Shown piece after piece: positions 50,767 through 59,674 of a DNA stretch of 64,000 nt. The position numbers and the translations under genes are program-made. Numbering within the stretch: position 1 is the first letter of the stretch; each line of letters opens with the position of its first letter. Under the pieces are notes generated by a model that did not search any database, was not told where the DNA came from, and worked only from the letters and a program-made list of their open reading frames with translations. The DNA is from Lachnocurva sp029100405 (lineage in GTDB: Bacteria > Bacillota > Clostridia > Lachnospirales > Lachnospiraceae): contig JBJYZC010000009.1 in the NCBI GenBank assembly GCA_046263755.1, positions 1 through 64,000 on the forward strand. The letters run 5' to 3'.

Positions 50767-51264
50767 ATAATAGAAAATAAAAGAAAAGCAGATGTCTCAA
50801 ATTTAGCAGACTCCTCCATCGTCATTCGGCCTATGACAATGGAAGATTTCGATCAGGTTCATGCCTTATGGATGACGATCCATGGATTTGGGATCCGATC
50901 CATTGATGATGCCAGGGAGGGCGTGGAGCGATTCCTGACAAGAAATCCCGGTATCAGCGTGGTAGCGGAATGGAAGAAAGAAATCATCGGCAGCATCCTC
51001 TGTGGGCATGATGGCCGGACTGCATCTTTTTATCATGTCAGTGTCAGGGAAGATTTCCGAAGACGTGGTATCGGGAAGGAAATGGTCCTTGCCTGTATGC
51101 GTGCCCTTCATAGGGAGAAAGTTTCGAAGATTTCACTGGTTGCCTTCCAGAACAATCAAATAGGAAATGAATTCTGGAATGCCGAAGGCTGGACCCGGAG
51201 GACAGATCTGAATCAATATGAATTCATATTAAATGAAGAAAATATTATTCGTTTTAATGGTTGA
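50755..51264 (+). CDS. GNAT family N-acetyltransferase
   Basis: This 169-residue protein has a Lys/Asn-rich N-terminus from the 30-bp repeat and a GNAT domain at about 22-155: IRPMTMEDFDQVHALW, FYHVSVREDFRRRGIGKEMVLACM (the acetyl-CoA-binding R/Q-x-x-G-x-G/A motif), FQNNQIGNEFWNAEGWTRR. The substrate is not clear. Its position between argG and argJ raises the idea of glutamate acetylation, but sequence alone does not show this and argJ can supply acetylglutamate by recycling. The ribosome binding site (AGAAGAG) is weak. Confidence 0.8.
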   Translation: MEQKIIENKRKADVSNLADSSIVIRPMTMEDFDQVHALWMTIHGFGIRSIDDAREGVERFLTRNPGISVVAEWKKEIIGSILCGHDGRTASFYHVSVREDFRRRGIGKEMVLACMRALHREKVSKISLVAFQNNQIGNEFWNAEGWTRRTDLNQYEFILNEENIIRFNG

Positions 51265-51270
51265 CCATAT

Positions 51271-51414
51271 TAGAATAATCAATATACATAGAAAAATAAT
51301 TCATTCAGATATCACTTTTAGAATAACTAATACACATAGAGAAATAATTCATTCAGATATCACTTTTAGAATAACCAATACACATAGAGAAATCATTCAC
51401 TCAGATATCACTTG
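51271..51414. repeat. Three 48-bp tandem repeats before argJ
   Basis: TAGAATAACTAATACACATA starts units at 51271, 51319 and 51367; each ends ATTCATTCAGATATCACTT. The third unit ends 16 bp before the argJ start and just ahead of its GGAGG ribosome binding site. Confidence 0.92.
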
Positions 51415-51429
51415 GAATGGAGGAACTTC

Positions 51430-52668
51430 ATGGCAGTATCCAAATTAGAGAAGATCGAAGGCGGTGTTACCGCAGCACAGGGCTTTCAGGCGGCCCATAC
51501 CGGAGCAGGCATCAAGTACAACGGAAGAGATGATATGGCAATGATCTATAGCGAACTTCCCTGTCGCTCGGCCGGAACCTATACCAGAAATGTGGTCAAG
51601 GCAGCACCGGTCGAATTCGACCGGATGCGAACAGAGAACACCGCAGATCTCCATGCCGTCGTAATCAATGCCGGCATCGCCAATGCCTGCACCGGTGCGC
51701 AAGGCTTGAAGGCTTGTCAGGAGACAGCAGATCAGGCAGCAAAGCTTCTGAATATCAAGAGCAATGCCGTTCTCGTAGCATCCACCGGTGTCATTGGCAT
51801 GCAGCTTCCCATGGATAAAGTTCTGGCCGGCGTCTCTGCCATGGTTCCAAAACTTGCACCGGGACTTTCTGCCGGTCATGATGCTGCCAAGGCAATCATG
51901 ACAACGGATACTCATCCCAAGGAATGCGCCGTAACGTTCGAGATCCAGGGCAAGAAATGTACCATTGGCGGCATGACCAAGGGCTCCGGCATGATCCATC
52001 CCAACATGGGCACCATGCTGTGCTTTCTTACGACCGACTGCGAGATCGAGAAATGGGCTTTGATGGAGGCCTTGAAAACTTGCGTCAATGACACCTTCAA
52101 CATGGTTTCCGTGGATGGAGACACCTCGACCAACGATACTTGTGTCCTTCTGGCAAACGGAGCCGCAGAAAACCCTCTGATCACAATGGATACGGATGCC
52201 TATCAGACTTTCGTCGACGCTCTGCATTTCGTCACGAAAGACCTGGCGAAGCAGATTGCCGGCGACGGAGAAGGGGCAAGCCACCTTTTTATCGCCCAGG
52301 TACTTCATGCCGGAAACGATGCAGATGCCCGGACACTTGCCAAGGCAGTCATCACCTCCAATCTGACCAAAGCCGCGATCTTCGGAAAGGACGCCAACTG
52401 GGGCCGGATCCTCTGCGCCCTCGGCTATTCCGGTGTCTATTTTCGCCCGGAAAATGTAGACCTTTATTTCGAAAGTGCAAATGGGAAGATAAAACTCGTC
52501 GAAAATGGGGTTGCTCTGAACTATAGTGAGGAGGAGGCAACAAAGATCCTTTCGGCAAAGGAAGTGACGGCCATCTGCGATATGAAGAGCGGCGAATCTT
52601 GCGCAGAGGCTTATGGATGCGATCTGACTTACGATTATGTGAAGATCAACGCGGATTACAGGAGCTGA
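51430..52668 (+). CDS. argJ: Bifunctional glutamate N-acetyltransferase/ornithine acetyltransferase
   Basis: ArgJ moves acetyl groups from N-acetylornithine to glutamate and may also start the cycle from acetyl-CoA. This 412-residue precursor self-cleaves before a Thr: the site is in SGMIHPNMGTMLCFLTTD near residue 190 (MG-T). N-terminal GGVTAAQGFQAAHTGAGIK and C-terminal KIHAD-like YDYVKINADYRS ends are typical. ATG 51430 follows GGAGG; the in-frame TTG at 51412 lies before that site. It begins the argJ-argB-argD run. Confidence 0.97.
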   Translation: MAVSKLEKIEGGVTAAQGFQAAHTGAGIKYNGRDDMAMIYSELPCRSAGTYTRNVVKAAPVEFDRMRTENTADLHAVVINAGIANACTGAQGLKACQETADQAAKLLNIKSNAVLVASTGVIGMQLPMDKVLAGVSAMVPKLAPGLSAGHDAAKAIMTTDTHPKECAVTFEIQGKKCTIGGMTKGSGMIHPNMGTMLCFLTTDCEIEKWALMEALKTCVNDTFNMVSVDGDTSTNDTCVLLANGAAENPLITMDTDAYQTFVDALHFVTKDLAKQIAGDGEGASHLFIAQVLHAGNDADARTLAKAVITSNLTKAAIFGKDANWGRILCALGYSGVYFRPENVDLYFESANGKIKLVENGVALNYSEEEATKILSAKEVTAICDMKSGESCAEAYGCDLTYDYVKINADYRS

Positions 52669-52749
52669 TCCCTGTGCCTATGTGCAAGAAATACTACATC
52701 GAAGGAAGATGTGGTGTTGGTAAGGGAGCTGATCTCTTTGCCTGAGTGA
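52661..52749. repeat. Duplication of the argJ 3' end, stop codon included
   Basis: GGAGCTGATCCCTGTGCCTA at the argJ end (52661) is repeated as GGAGCTGATCTCTTTGCCTG at 52725. An additional CTACATCGAAGG/AGATGTGG dyad lies between. It occupies the argJ-argB gap. Confidence 0.7.
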
Positions 52750-52803
52750 ACATAAATTGAAAAGAAGAAAAAGAAGGATAAAGAAGGAAAGAAGAAAAAA
52801 GAT

Positions 52804-53709
52804 ATGGAGACTTATATGAAGGAAGTCATGAAAAAAGCCAGTGTACTGGTTGAGGCCCTGCCCTATATTCAACGATTCAACGGCAAGATCATTGTTGTAA
52901 AATACGGCGGCTCAGCTATGGTCGATGAGGAATTGAAGACGCATGTGATCCAGGATGTCACACTCTTGAAATTGGTCGGCTTTCGCCCCATCATCGTTCA
53001 TGGCGGCGGCAAGGAGATCAGCAAGTGGGTCCGCCTGACCGGAAAGGAACCGGAATTCATTAACGGCCTCAGGAAAACGGATGAAGATACCATGGAGATT
53101 GCCGAAATGGTTTTAAACCGGGTCAATAAGTCATTGGTGCAGCGTGTGGAAGCCCTTGGCGTCAATGCTGTCGGTATCTCCGGAAAGGATGGCGGACTTC
53201 TCCGTGTTGACCGGAAATATTCGGATGGCCGGGATATCGGTTTTGTCGGTGATATTAAAGCCGTGAATCCCAAGATCCTTCTGGATCTTCTGGATCAGGA
53301 TTTCCTCCCGATCGTCTGCCCGATTGGCATGGATGATGAATATCAGACCTATAATATCAATGCAGATGACGCAGCCTGTGCCATTGCCAGAGCTCTGGAA
53401 GCGGAAAAGCTGGCCTTCCTTACGGACACGGAAGGGGTCTATCGGGATCCAAAAGATCCGGATTCCCTGATTTCAGAATTGACCGTCGATGAAGCCAAAG
53501 CCTTGATTGAAGATGGCTCGATCCAGGGTGGCATGCTTCCGAAACTTCAGAATTGCATCGATGCCGTGGAGCATGGTGTTCACAGGGTCCACATTTTGGA
53601 CGGACGAATCGCCCACTGCCTGCTTCTGGAGATTTTCACCAACAGAGGTATCGGAACGGCCCTGATCCGAAACGATGCCGAGCGTTTTCATGAGGAAGAG
53701 GAGGAATGA
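52804..53709 (+). CDS. argB: Acetylglutamate kinase
   Basis: ArgB phosphorylates N-acetylglutamate. This 301-residue protein has ALPYIQRFNGKIIVVKYGGSAM near residue 20, FRPIIVHGGGKEIS near 60 (Gly-rich substrate loop) and KLAFLTDTEGVY near 205. The N-terminal helix before the YGGSAM strand is typical of arginine-inhibited hexameric forms. ATG 52816 (MKEVMKKASVL) has a better ribosome binding site (GGAG at 7-8 nt) than ATG 52804, so the true start may be four codons later. It ends 2 bp before the preferred argD start. Confidence 0.96.
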   Translation: METYMKEVMKKASVLVEALPYIQRFNGKIIVVKYGGSAMVDEELKTHVIQDVTLLKLVGFRPIIVHGGGKEISKWVRLTGKEPEFINGLRKTDEDTMEIAEMVLNRVNKSLVQRVEALGVNAVGISGKDGGLLRVDRKYSDGRDIGFVGDIKAVNPKILLDLLDQDFLPIVCPIGMDDEYQTYNINADDAACAIARALEAEKLAFLTDTEGVYRDPKDPDSLISELTVDEAKALIEDGSIQGGMLPKLQNCIDAVEHGVHRVHILDGRIAHCLLLEIFTNRGIGTALIRNDAERFHEEEEE

Positions 53710-53711
53710 AA

Positions 53712-54917
53712 ATGAGTATGCAGGATGAAATCCGTCGGGCAGATCAAAAAATGCTTCATGTATATTCGCGTTTTCCGGTCGTTTTTGATCATGGAGAGGG
53801 AGTTTATCTCTATGATACCAATGGAAAGGCTTATCTCGATTTCGGATCGGGGATCGGAGTCAGTGCCTTGGGTTATGGTGTCAAGGCTTACCAGGAAGCC
53901 TTAAAAAATCAGATCGATAAACTGACGCATACCAGTAATCTCTATTATCATCTCCCGATGATAGAAGCAGCAGAGAAGATCACGCGCCTGTCAGGTATGG
54001 ACCGGGTATTTTTTACCAATTCCGGAGCGGAGGCAATCGAAGGTGCCATCAAGACAGCAAAGAAATATGCCTATCTCAGGGATCAGAAGGCAGGCCATGA
54101 GATCGTAGCCATGCAGCACAGCTTCCATGGCCGGACGGTCGGCTCCCTTTCTGTGACAGGAACCACTCATTACAGGGAGCCTTTCTATCCTCTGATGGAT
54201 GGGGTACATTTCGCGGACTTTAATGATTTTCAGACGGTAAAACGAGCAGTCAATGATATGACTTGTGCTATTCTGCTGGAACCGGTTCAGGGAGAGGGCG
54301 GTGTCTATCCTGCAGATCCGGAATTTCTTCGGAACGTGCGAAAACTCTGCGATGAGAAGGATATCCTTTTGATCTTCGATGAAGTGCAATGTGGCATGGG
54401 CCGGACCGGCGCCTTCTTTACCTGGCAGAAATACGGTATCAAGCCGGATATCCTGGCCAGTGCCAAAGCGCTTGGCTGCGGTGTGCCGGTCGGAGCCTTC
54501 CTTACCACAGAAAGAGTGGCAGAGAATTCTCTGGAACCAGGCGATCATGGATCTACATATGGAGGAAATCCTCTCGTCTGCACTGCAGTTTCTACGGTCT
54601 GCGATTTAATGGAAGAGTTCCATCTGCCAGATCATGTCGAGAAGACGGCTCCATATTTCGAAGCAAAAATGGAGGAACTCTGCCTCTCTCATAACAGCCT
54701 CATGGGCCATCGCGGAATGGGATTTATGCAAGGTCTTTTGTTAAAACCGTCTATCCCGGTTGGACAGGTGGTAAAGAGGGCCCTGGACAAGGGGCTGATT
54801 ATTCTTTCGGCTGCAGGGAATGTGATCCGTCTCCTGCCGCCCTTGGTTATCGAAGAAGGAGAAATCGACCAGGCCATGGATATTCTCGGCAGCGTATTAA
54901 AGGAATTTGAGAGCTAG
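53712..54917 (+). CDS. argD: Acetylornithine aminotransferase
   Basis: ArgD is a class III PLP aminotransferase making N-acetylornithine. This 401-residue protein has YLDFGSGIGVSALGYG, FTNSGAEAIEGAIKTAKKYA, HSFHGRTVGSLSVTG, LLIFDEVQCGMGRTG and DILASAKALGCGVPVGAF, with Lys in SAKALG as the PLP Schiff base. AGGAGG lies 8 nt before ATG 53712; ATG 53706 is too close to it. argC and argF are not in the window. Confidence 0.96.
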   Translation: MSMQDEIRRADQKMLHVYSRFPVVFDHGEGVYLYDTNGKAYLDFGSGIGVSALGYGVKAYQEALKNQIDKLTHTSNLYYHLPMIEAAEKITRLSGMDRVFFTNSGAEAIEGAIKTAKKYAYLRDQKAGHEIVAMQHSFHGRTVGSLSVTGTTHYREPFYPLMDGVHFADFNDFQTVKRAVNDMTCAILLEPVQGEGGVYPADPEFLRNVRKLCDEKDILLIFDEVQCGMGRTGAFFTWQKYGIKPDILASAKALGCGVPVGAFLTTERVAENSLEPGDHGSTYGGNPLVCTAVSTVCDLMEEFHLPDHVEKTAPYFEAKMEELCLSHNSLMGHRGMGFMQGLLLKPSIPVGQVVKRALDKGLIILSAAGNVIRLLPPLVIEEGEIDQAMDILGSVLKEFES

Positions 54918-55050
54918 GGGGTAGAGTCAGAAGTCCGATTTGGGTTCGATTATATTAATGCGGAATATGATAGATGATAAAAAAGCATCCGTTCCGTTTT
55001 TCGTCCGGCAGAATGGGGAAAGCTTATGAAAGAGGTTAATGAGAAAAAAA

Positions 55051-55395
55051 TCACTCTCCTATGATCCGCTCCAGGGTAAATTCCCGGCCGGCAATGATCT
55101 TCGAATGAATGCTCTTGCAGTTGGGACAGCGGTAGGAGTTTTCCCGGGACGGTTTATATTCTGTTCCGCAGTCCTCACAGCGGGCTGTGACCGGGACAAA
55201 GTTGATTGTCAGCTTGGAATTCTCTAAGATCGTATTCTTGACACACTGAGGATAATAGTCCTCGAGAAAATGAGGAATCAGACCTGTGGTCTCACCGACT
55301 TTGATGACAAGTTCAGATACGTCGGTGAGATCATTTTCTTTACAGGCAGAGAGGGCCGTATCGACCATCCGCATCATATAACTCAATTCATGCAT
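55051..55395 (-). CDS. hypA: Hydrogenase nickel incorporation protein HypA
   Basis: This 114-residue protein begins MHELSYMM, where His2 binds nickel, and has the zinc-binding pair CEDCG and CPNC with FVPVTARCEDCGTEY between. HypA delivers Ni to the [NiFe] centre of hydrogenase with HypB, which is not in the window. The open frame extends nine codons upstream, but the MHEL start is required for function and has AAGGA nearby. It is divergent from the ech operon it serves. Confidence 0.95.
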   Translation of the reverse strand: MHELSYMMRMVDTALSACKENDLTDVSELVIKVGETTGLIPHFLEDYYPQCVKNTILENSKLTINFVPVTARCEDCGTEYKPSRENSYRCPNCKSIHSKIIAGREFTLERIIGE

Positions 55396-55795
55396 GTTCC
55401 TTGTCCCCTGTCTTTCTAACAAAAAGCATAGCTAAATGGTTATGGAAAATGGAACTTGATTCATAGAAAATGGAACTTGATTCCTATTCCATGCTTTTAT
55501 TTTATAGGAAAGAACAGATGATGTAAATAAAAGCTCCTGCCCCTGCCTCATCCCTTTCCGGCCGTTTGAAATGTACGAGATAAAGTACAATAAAAGAACT
55601 TCATTTTAGACAAAATGTAACGAAGCCCGGATTGAATCGTTTCCCAAATAAGAGTATGATGCTTATGGTTGTTAAAAAAATAACGAAATTGCTCATAGAA
55701 TTGTTCTAAATGACAGATAATTATGTACAATTCTTTTTCGCTATTCTTTTAACATGGAGGCTTAACTGTTAAAGTTTGAAAGGAGAGTTGAGAAA
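55396..55795. other. Divergent control region between hypA and echA
   Basis: This AT-rich region must carry both promoters. A direct repeat of GAAAATGGAACTTGATTC occurs at 55445-55462 and 55466-55483 (21-bp period, two helical turns), about 50 bp from the hypA start, and may bind a regulator. GAAAGGAG precedes echA. I found no reliable -10/-35 pair and no convincing gene; a 60-codon minus-strand frame (55548-55730) has no ribosome binding site. Confidence 0.5.
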
Positions 55796-57757
55796 ATGTC
55801 TGCTTTACCGATAGTACCTTTTCTCATCATTTTTCCGTTTCTGGTAGCCTTCTTGATGTTGATCATTCCGGTCAACCCCAAGGCGAACAGAGTACGGAAT
55901 GCAATTGCCTATATCAGTGCCGTTCTGATTATGATCGGTGTTGGTATTCTGGTTACACAATGGGCATTGGGGGGATCTCAGCCGATGTATCTCTATGCCA
56001 ATACAAAGCTTGCGGATGATATGACTCTTGTCGGCGAGTTTGTACTGATGATTGTTGTGACCTTCCTGTCATTTAAATATCACAGAGCCTGGGTATCCAT
56101 TCTGTCTATTGTACCGACTCTTGCCATCGCTTACCTCGAACTTTGGGGACCGAAGACAGAGAGCATGGAGAAGATGTCCCGGGTCTACATTGATCACCTG
56201 TCTATTCTGATGTGCATCATCATCGGGATCATCGGATCCCTGATCGTTATCTATGCCGTCGGATATATGCATGGCTATCATCACTATGTTCATAGCTGGG
56301 TTACCGACCGTAGAAACTACTTCTTTATGGTCCTCTTTATCTTCCTCGGCGCCATGTTCGGATTTGTTCTGTCCAACTCCCTGACATGGATCCAGTTCTT
56401 CTGGGAGACGACTTCCGTATGTTCCTTCCTTCTGATCGGATATACGAGAGAAGAGATCGCTATCAAGAATTCTTTCAGAGCCCTCTGGATGAACTTACTC
56501 GGCGGATGTGCTCTGACGATCGGCATCTTTGTTTTCGCATACAGCCAGAAGAGCATTTCCTTCCTGGATCTCATTAATTTTGCAGTCAATGCAGACGGCG
56601 CCAAGAAGGCGATCGCTATGATCCCGGTTGCTCTGATTGCTTTTGCCGCACTGACCAAGGCCGCTCAGCTGCCTTTCTCGACCTGGCTTCTTGGAGCCAT
56701 GGTTGCGCCGACCCCTTCCTCTGCACTGCTTCATAGTGCGACCATGGTTAAGGCCGGCATCTATGTTCTTTTCCGCCTGGCACCGGCAATGCACGGAACC
56801 ATTACGGGAGCCATGATTTCCTTCGTCGGCGGCTTTACCTTCCTTGCAGCATCCTTTATGGCAATCGCCCAGAGCGATGGCAAGAAAGTTCTGGCTATGT
56901 CCACCATCAGTAACCTCGGTCTGATGGTTGCCTGCGCAGGTATGGGAACGCCGGAAACCATCTGGGCCGGTTCCTTCCTCATGATCTTCCATGCGGTATC
57001 GAAGTCCTTACTTTTCCAGGATATCGGTGCTACCGAGAACTCTCTCGGATCTCGTGACGTTGAGAAGATGCACGGACTGCTTTATCGTCTGCCCATGCTT
57101 GCAACCTGCATGTTCATCGGTATTGCCGGCATGTTCCTGGCACCTTTTGGTATGTTGATTTCCAAGTGGTCCGCACTCCGGGCATCTGTTGATGAGAATA
57201 ACATCATCATGACTCTGATGGTGGTCTTCGGTTCTGCTACCACATCCTTCTACTGGACCAAGTGGCTGGGCAAACTGATCGCTGTTACCAATGAGAAACC
57301 GGTCAAGGATATCACAAAGCCCAATGAAAAGATCTCCATCGTCATCCATACGGTCATGATGATTGCCCTTTGTATCTTCGTTCCGCTTCTTACGACGACT
57401 TATGTACAGCCTATGCTGAACGAGATGTTCACCTCCGGAAAGGGAGCACAGGTTCTTCCGACCTCCATCCTCTACCTTCTGGTTCTTCTGATCGTCTTCG
57501 TCTTCCTGGTACCGGCTGTATCCTACCTCTTCTCTAAGAACATGAAGGCAAATGAAAAGCTTTCTTATATGAGCGGTATCAATACGGGACACGATGACGG
57601 ATTTGTAAACTCCCTGGGAGAAGAGACCAAGCTTCAGCTTTCGAACTTCTACTTCAAGGATGTCTTCGGACAGAGAAAGCTCATGCTTCCCTGCCAGCTT
57701 CTGACAGCTTCCGTTATCATTGTTATGCTCTGCATGATTATAGGAGGTGCATTCTAA
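55796..57757 (+). CDS. echA: Ech-type hydrogenase, antiporter-like membrane subunit (EchA, NuoL-like)
   Basis: This 653-residue integral membrane protein has about 16 helices. ALTKAAQLPFSTWLLGAMVAPTPSSALLHSATMVKAGIY is the hallmark of the NuoL/M/N-Mrp family, holding the Lys and His residues of the ion channel. It pumps H+ or Na+ when ferredoxin reduces protons to H2. A long C-terminal section with further helices matches NuoL/EchA. It is the first gene of echABCDEF. Confidence 0.93.
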   Translation: MSALPIVPFLIIFPFLVAFLMLIIPVNPKANRVRNAIAYISAVLIMIGVGILVTQWALGGSQPMYLYANTKLADDMTLVGEFVLMIVVTFLSFKYHRAWVSILSIVPTLAIAYLELWGPKTESMEKMSRVYIDHLSILMCIIIGIIGSLIVIYAVGYMHGYHHYVHSWVTDRRNYFFMVLFIFLGAMFGFVLSNSLTWIQFFWETTSVCSFLLIGYTREEIAIKNSFRALWMNLLGGCALTIGIFVFAYSQKSISFLDLINFAVNADGAKKAIAMIPVALIAFAALTKAAQLPFSTWLLGAMVAPTPSSALLHSATMVKAGIYVLFRLAPAMHGTITGAMISFVGGFTFLAASFMAIAQSDGKKVLAMSTISNLGLMVACAGMGTPETIWAGSFLMIFHAVSKSLLFQDIGATENSLGSRDVEKMHGLLYRLPMLATCMFIGIAGMFLAPFGMLISKWSALRASVDENNIIMTLMVVFGSATTSFYWTKWLGKLIAVTNEKPVKDITKPNEKISIVIHTVMMIALCIFVPLLTTTYVQPMLNEMFTSGKGAQVLPTSILYLLVLLIVFVFLVPAVSYLFSKNMKANEKLSYMSGINTGHDDGFVNSLGEETKLQLSNFYFKDVFGQRKLMLPCQLLTASVIIVMLCMIIGGAF

Positions 57758-57758
57758 G

Positions 57759-58625
57759 ATGGTTACAAGAATCATTCTTATCCTTTGTTATATTTTACTT
57801 GCACCGTGCCTCGGCGGAATCCTGGAGGGATTTGACCGTAAGATCTCCGCACGTATGCAGGGACGTATCGGACCTCCGATCCGTCAGCCTTTCTTCGATG
57901 TCATAAAGCTCTTTAAGAAGCAGTACATTGTCGTAAACCACTCCGTACATTTTCTGCTTTTAAGCTATGCAGCCCTTATGATCCTGACCGGCTGCATGTT
58001 CTTCGGCGGAACCGACCTTCTGCTTTGCTTCTTCGTGCTTTCCACTGCAGCAACCTTCCTTTACTTTGCTGCAGTCATCACCAATTCTCCTTACTCCACG
58101 ATCGGAGCACAGAGAGAACTGGTTCAGATGATGGCATATGAGCCGGCCGTACTCCTTACGGCAGTTGGTTTCTATCTGGCAACCGGATCCTTCAATGTCT
58201 CGAACATTGTGAATTCCGATTACAGCCTGATTGTGAAGATGCCCGGTTTCTTTATCGCATTCGTTTTCATCCTGACCATCAAGATGCGGAAGTCCCCCTT
58301 CGATACCTCAGCATCCCATCATCCTCACCAGGAGCTGGTCAAGGGTATCACAACAGAAATGGGCGGCAAGAACCTCGGTGTATTCAATGTTACAGAATGG
58401 TATGAGAATGTCTTCCTTCTGGGCGTAATTGCACTCTTTATTATCAATAAGAATCCCTGGAGCTATCTGGCAGCAGTTCTTGTAATTCTGGCTGTCTACT
58501 TCCTTGAGATCCTGATCGATAATACCAGCGCCCGTGTAAAGTGGGAACTAATGCTGAAGATGACCTGGTTCATTACCCTGCTTTGTTCCGGTTTGAACCT
58601 CCTCATTCTGATGCTGGTTCGTTAA
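57759..58625 (+). CDS. echB: Ech-type hydrogenase membrane subunit EchB (NuoH-like)
   Basis: This 288-residue protein has eight helices. It has the NuoH family pattern GFDRKISARMQGRIGPPIRQPFFDVIKLFKKQ near residue 25, and KMRKSPFDTSASHHPHQELVKGITTEMGGKN near 175. It connects the soluble hydrogenase part to the ion channel. ATG 57759 has GGAGG at 10 nt, inside the echA end. A 12-bp perfect hairpin lies after it. Confidence 0.93.
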   Translation: MVTRIILILCYILLAPCLGGILEGFDRKISARMQGRIGPPIRQPFFDVIKLFKKQYIVVNHSVHFLLLSYAALMILTGCMFFGGTDLLLCFFVLSTAATFLYFAAVITNSPYSTIGAQRELVQMMAYEPAVLLTAVGFYLATGSFNVSNIVNSDYSLIVKMPGFFIAFVFILTIKMRKSPFDTSASHHPHQELVKGITTEMGGKNLGVFNVTEWYENVFLLGVIALFIINKNPWSYLAAVLVILAVYFLEILIDNTSARVKWELMLKMTWFITLLCSGLNLLILMLVR

Positions 58626-58648
58626 GCAAAATGCAAGAATCTTTCACC

Positions 58649-58676
58649 TGGTCTATATTTCGAGAAATATAGACCA
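58649..58676 (+). promoter_or_regulatory. Intercistronic hairpin between echB and echC
   Basis: TGGTCTATATTT-CGAG-AAATATAGACCA is a perfect 12-bp stem with a tetraloop. No T-run follows, so it is not a normal terminator; it may mark RNA processing or stabilise part of the ech mRNA. The echC ribosome binding site (GGAGG) starts about 20 bp later. Confidence 0.7.
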
Positions 58677-58707
58677 AAGTGAGAACTATTTCTCTGGAGG
58701 AAATAAA

Positions 58708-59205
58708 ATGGCAAATGTAAAGAGATCGCCCTGGCTCATCCATTATGATGGATCGAGCTGTAACGGCTGTGATATCGAGGTCCTGGCCTGCCTGACCCCG
58801 GTTTATGATGCAGAGCGTCTTGGCGTCGAGAATACCGGAGACCCTATGCAGGCGGATATCCTTCTGATCACCGGAGGAATCAATGCCCAGGCTGAGCCGG
58901 TTGTGAAACAGATCTATGACCAGATGCCCCGCCCCAAGGTTGTAGTAGCAGTAGGTGTCTGTGCCTGCACAGGCGGCGTCTTCAAGGATTGCTACAATAT
59001 CAAGGGTGGAGCGGATACGGTCATTCCTGTTGATATCTATGTACCGGGCTGTGCAGCAAGACCTCAGTCCATTATCGATGGAATTATTCAGGCAAGAGAC
59101 CTCTTCCAGAAGCGTTCACAGGAGCACGATGCTCTTGTGAAGGCCGGAAAGACCTATGAGGATCTGAAGAAGGAAGAGGCAAAGAAGGAGGAAGAGAATG
59201 GCTGA
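58708..59205 (+). CDS. echC: Ech-type hydrogenase small subunit EchC (NuoB-like, [4Fe-4S])
   Basis: This 165-residue protein has SSCNGCDIEVLAC (18-30), GVCACTGGVF (near 92) and YVPGCAARPQSI (near 115), the four cysteines of the proximal [4Fe-4S] cluster. It passes electrons to the NiFe site. A Lys/Glu-rich tail follows after residue 140. Its end overlaps echD by 8 bp. Confidence 0.96.
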   Translation: MANVKRSPWLIHYDGSSCNGCDIEVLACLTPVYDAERLGVENTGDPMQADILLITGGINAQAEPVVKQIYDQMPRPKVVVAVGVCACTGGVFKDCYNIKGGADTVIPVDIYVPGCAARPQSIIDGIIQARDLFQKRSQEHDALVKAGKTYEDLKKEEAKKEEENG

Positions 59206-59674
59206 GGTTATCAATGCTGGAAACGTTCAGATTGAAGTCCCTCTGGAGCAGCTTCTGATGGAAGTGATGAAGATGAGAGACAGAGGTCTGCGTTTTGACC
59301 AGGCTTGCGCTGCTTATGTCAATGAGAAGTTCGAATTGTCTTATTCCTTCTCGGATGATGACGCTTATCGCTTTGAAAATATCCGTGTTGTCATCGACCT
59401 GGATCAGGAAGTTCCTTCGGTATCCAATATTTATCCGGCAGCTGTCTTCTATGAAAATGAGATGCGGGAGCTTTTCGGCGTCCGGATTGAGATGATCACC
59501 TTTGACTTAAATGATAAACTCTACCGTCTGGGCAAGGATGTCCTTCATCCCATGCTTCCGGAAGCCGGTAAGAAATTGATGGCTGAGAAGATGGAAGAGG
59601 ATAAGGAAAAGGCAGAACAAGAAAAGGCAGAAGCAGATGCAGCTGATGTGAAGGAAAACGGAGGTGAACAGTAA
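59198..59674 (+). CDS. echD: Ech-type hydrogenase subunit EchD (NuoC-like)
   Basis: This 158-residue protein matches the 30-kDa NuoC family: DLDQEVPSVSNIYPAAVFYENEMRELFGVRI near 68-100. It is a structural subunit that helps hold EchC and EchE. A Lys/Glu/Ala-rich tail makes up the last 30 residues (KMEEDKEKAEQEKAEADAAD). Its stop overlaps echE by one base (TAATG). Confidence 0.92.
   Translation: MAEVINAGNVQIEVPLEQLLMEVMKMRDRGLRFDQACAAYVNEKFELSYSFSDDDAYRFENIRVVIDLDQEVPSVSNIYPAAVFYENEMRELFGVRIEMITFDLNDKLYRLGKDVLHPMLPEAGKKLMAEKMEEDKEKAEQEKAEADAADVKENGGEQ

Noticed and set aside
51271..51414. 48-bp repeats considered as a CRISPR array
   Set aside because: The whole unit repeats with no unique spacers, and no cas gene is in the window.
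55548..55730. 60-codon minus-strand frame in the hypA-echA gap
   Set aside because: It has no ribosome binding site and sits in the divergent promoter region.
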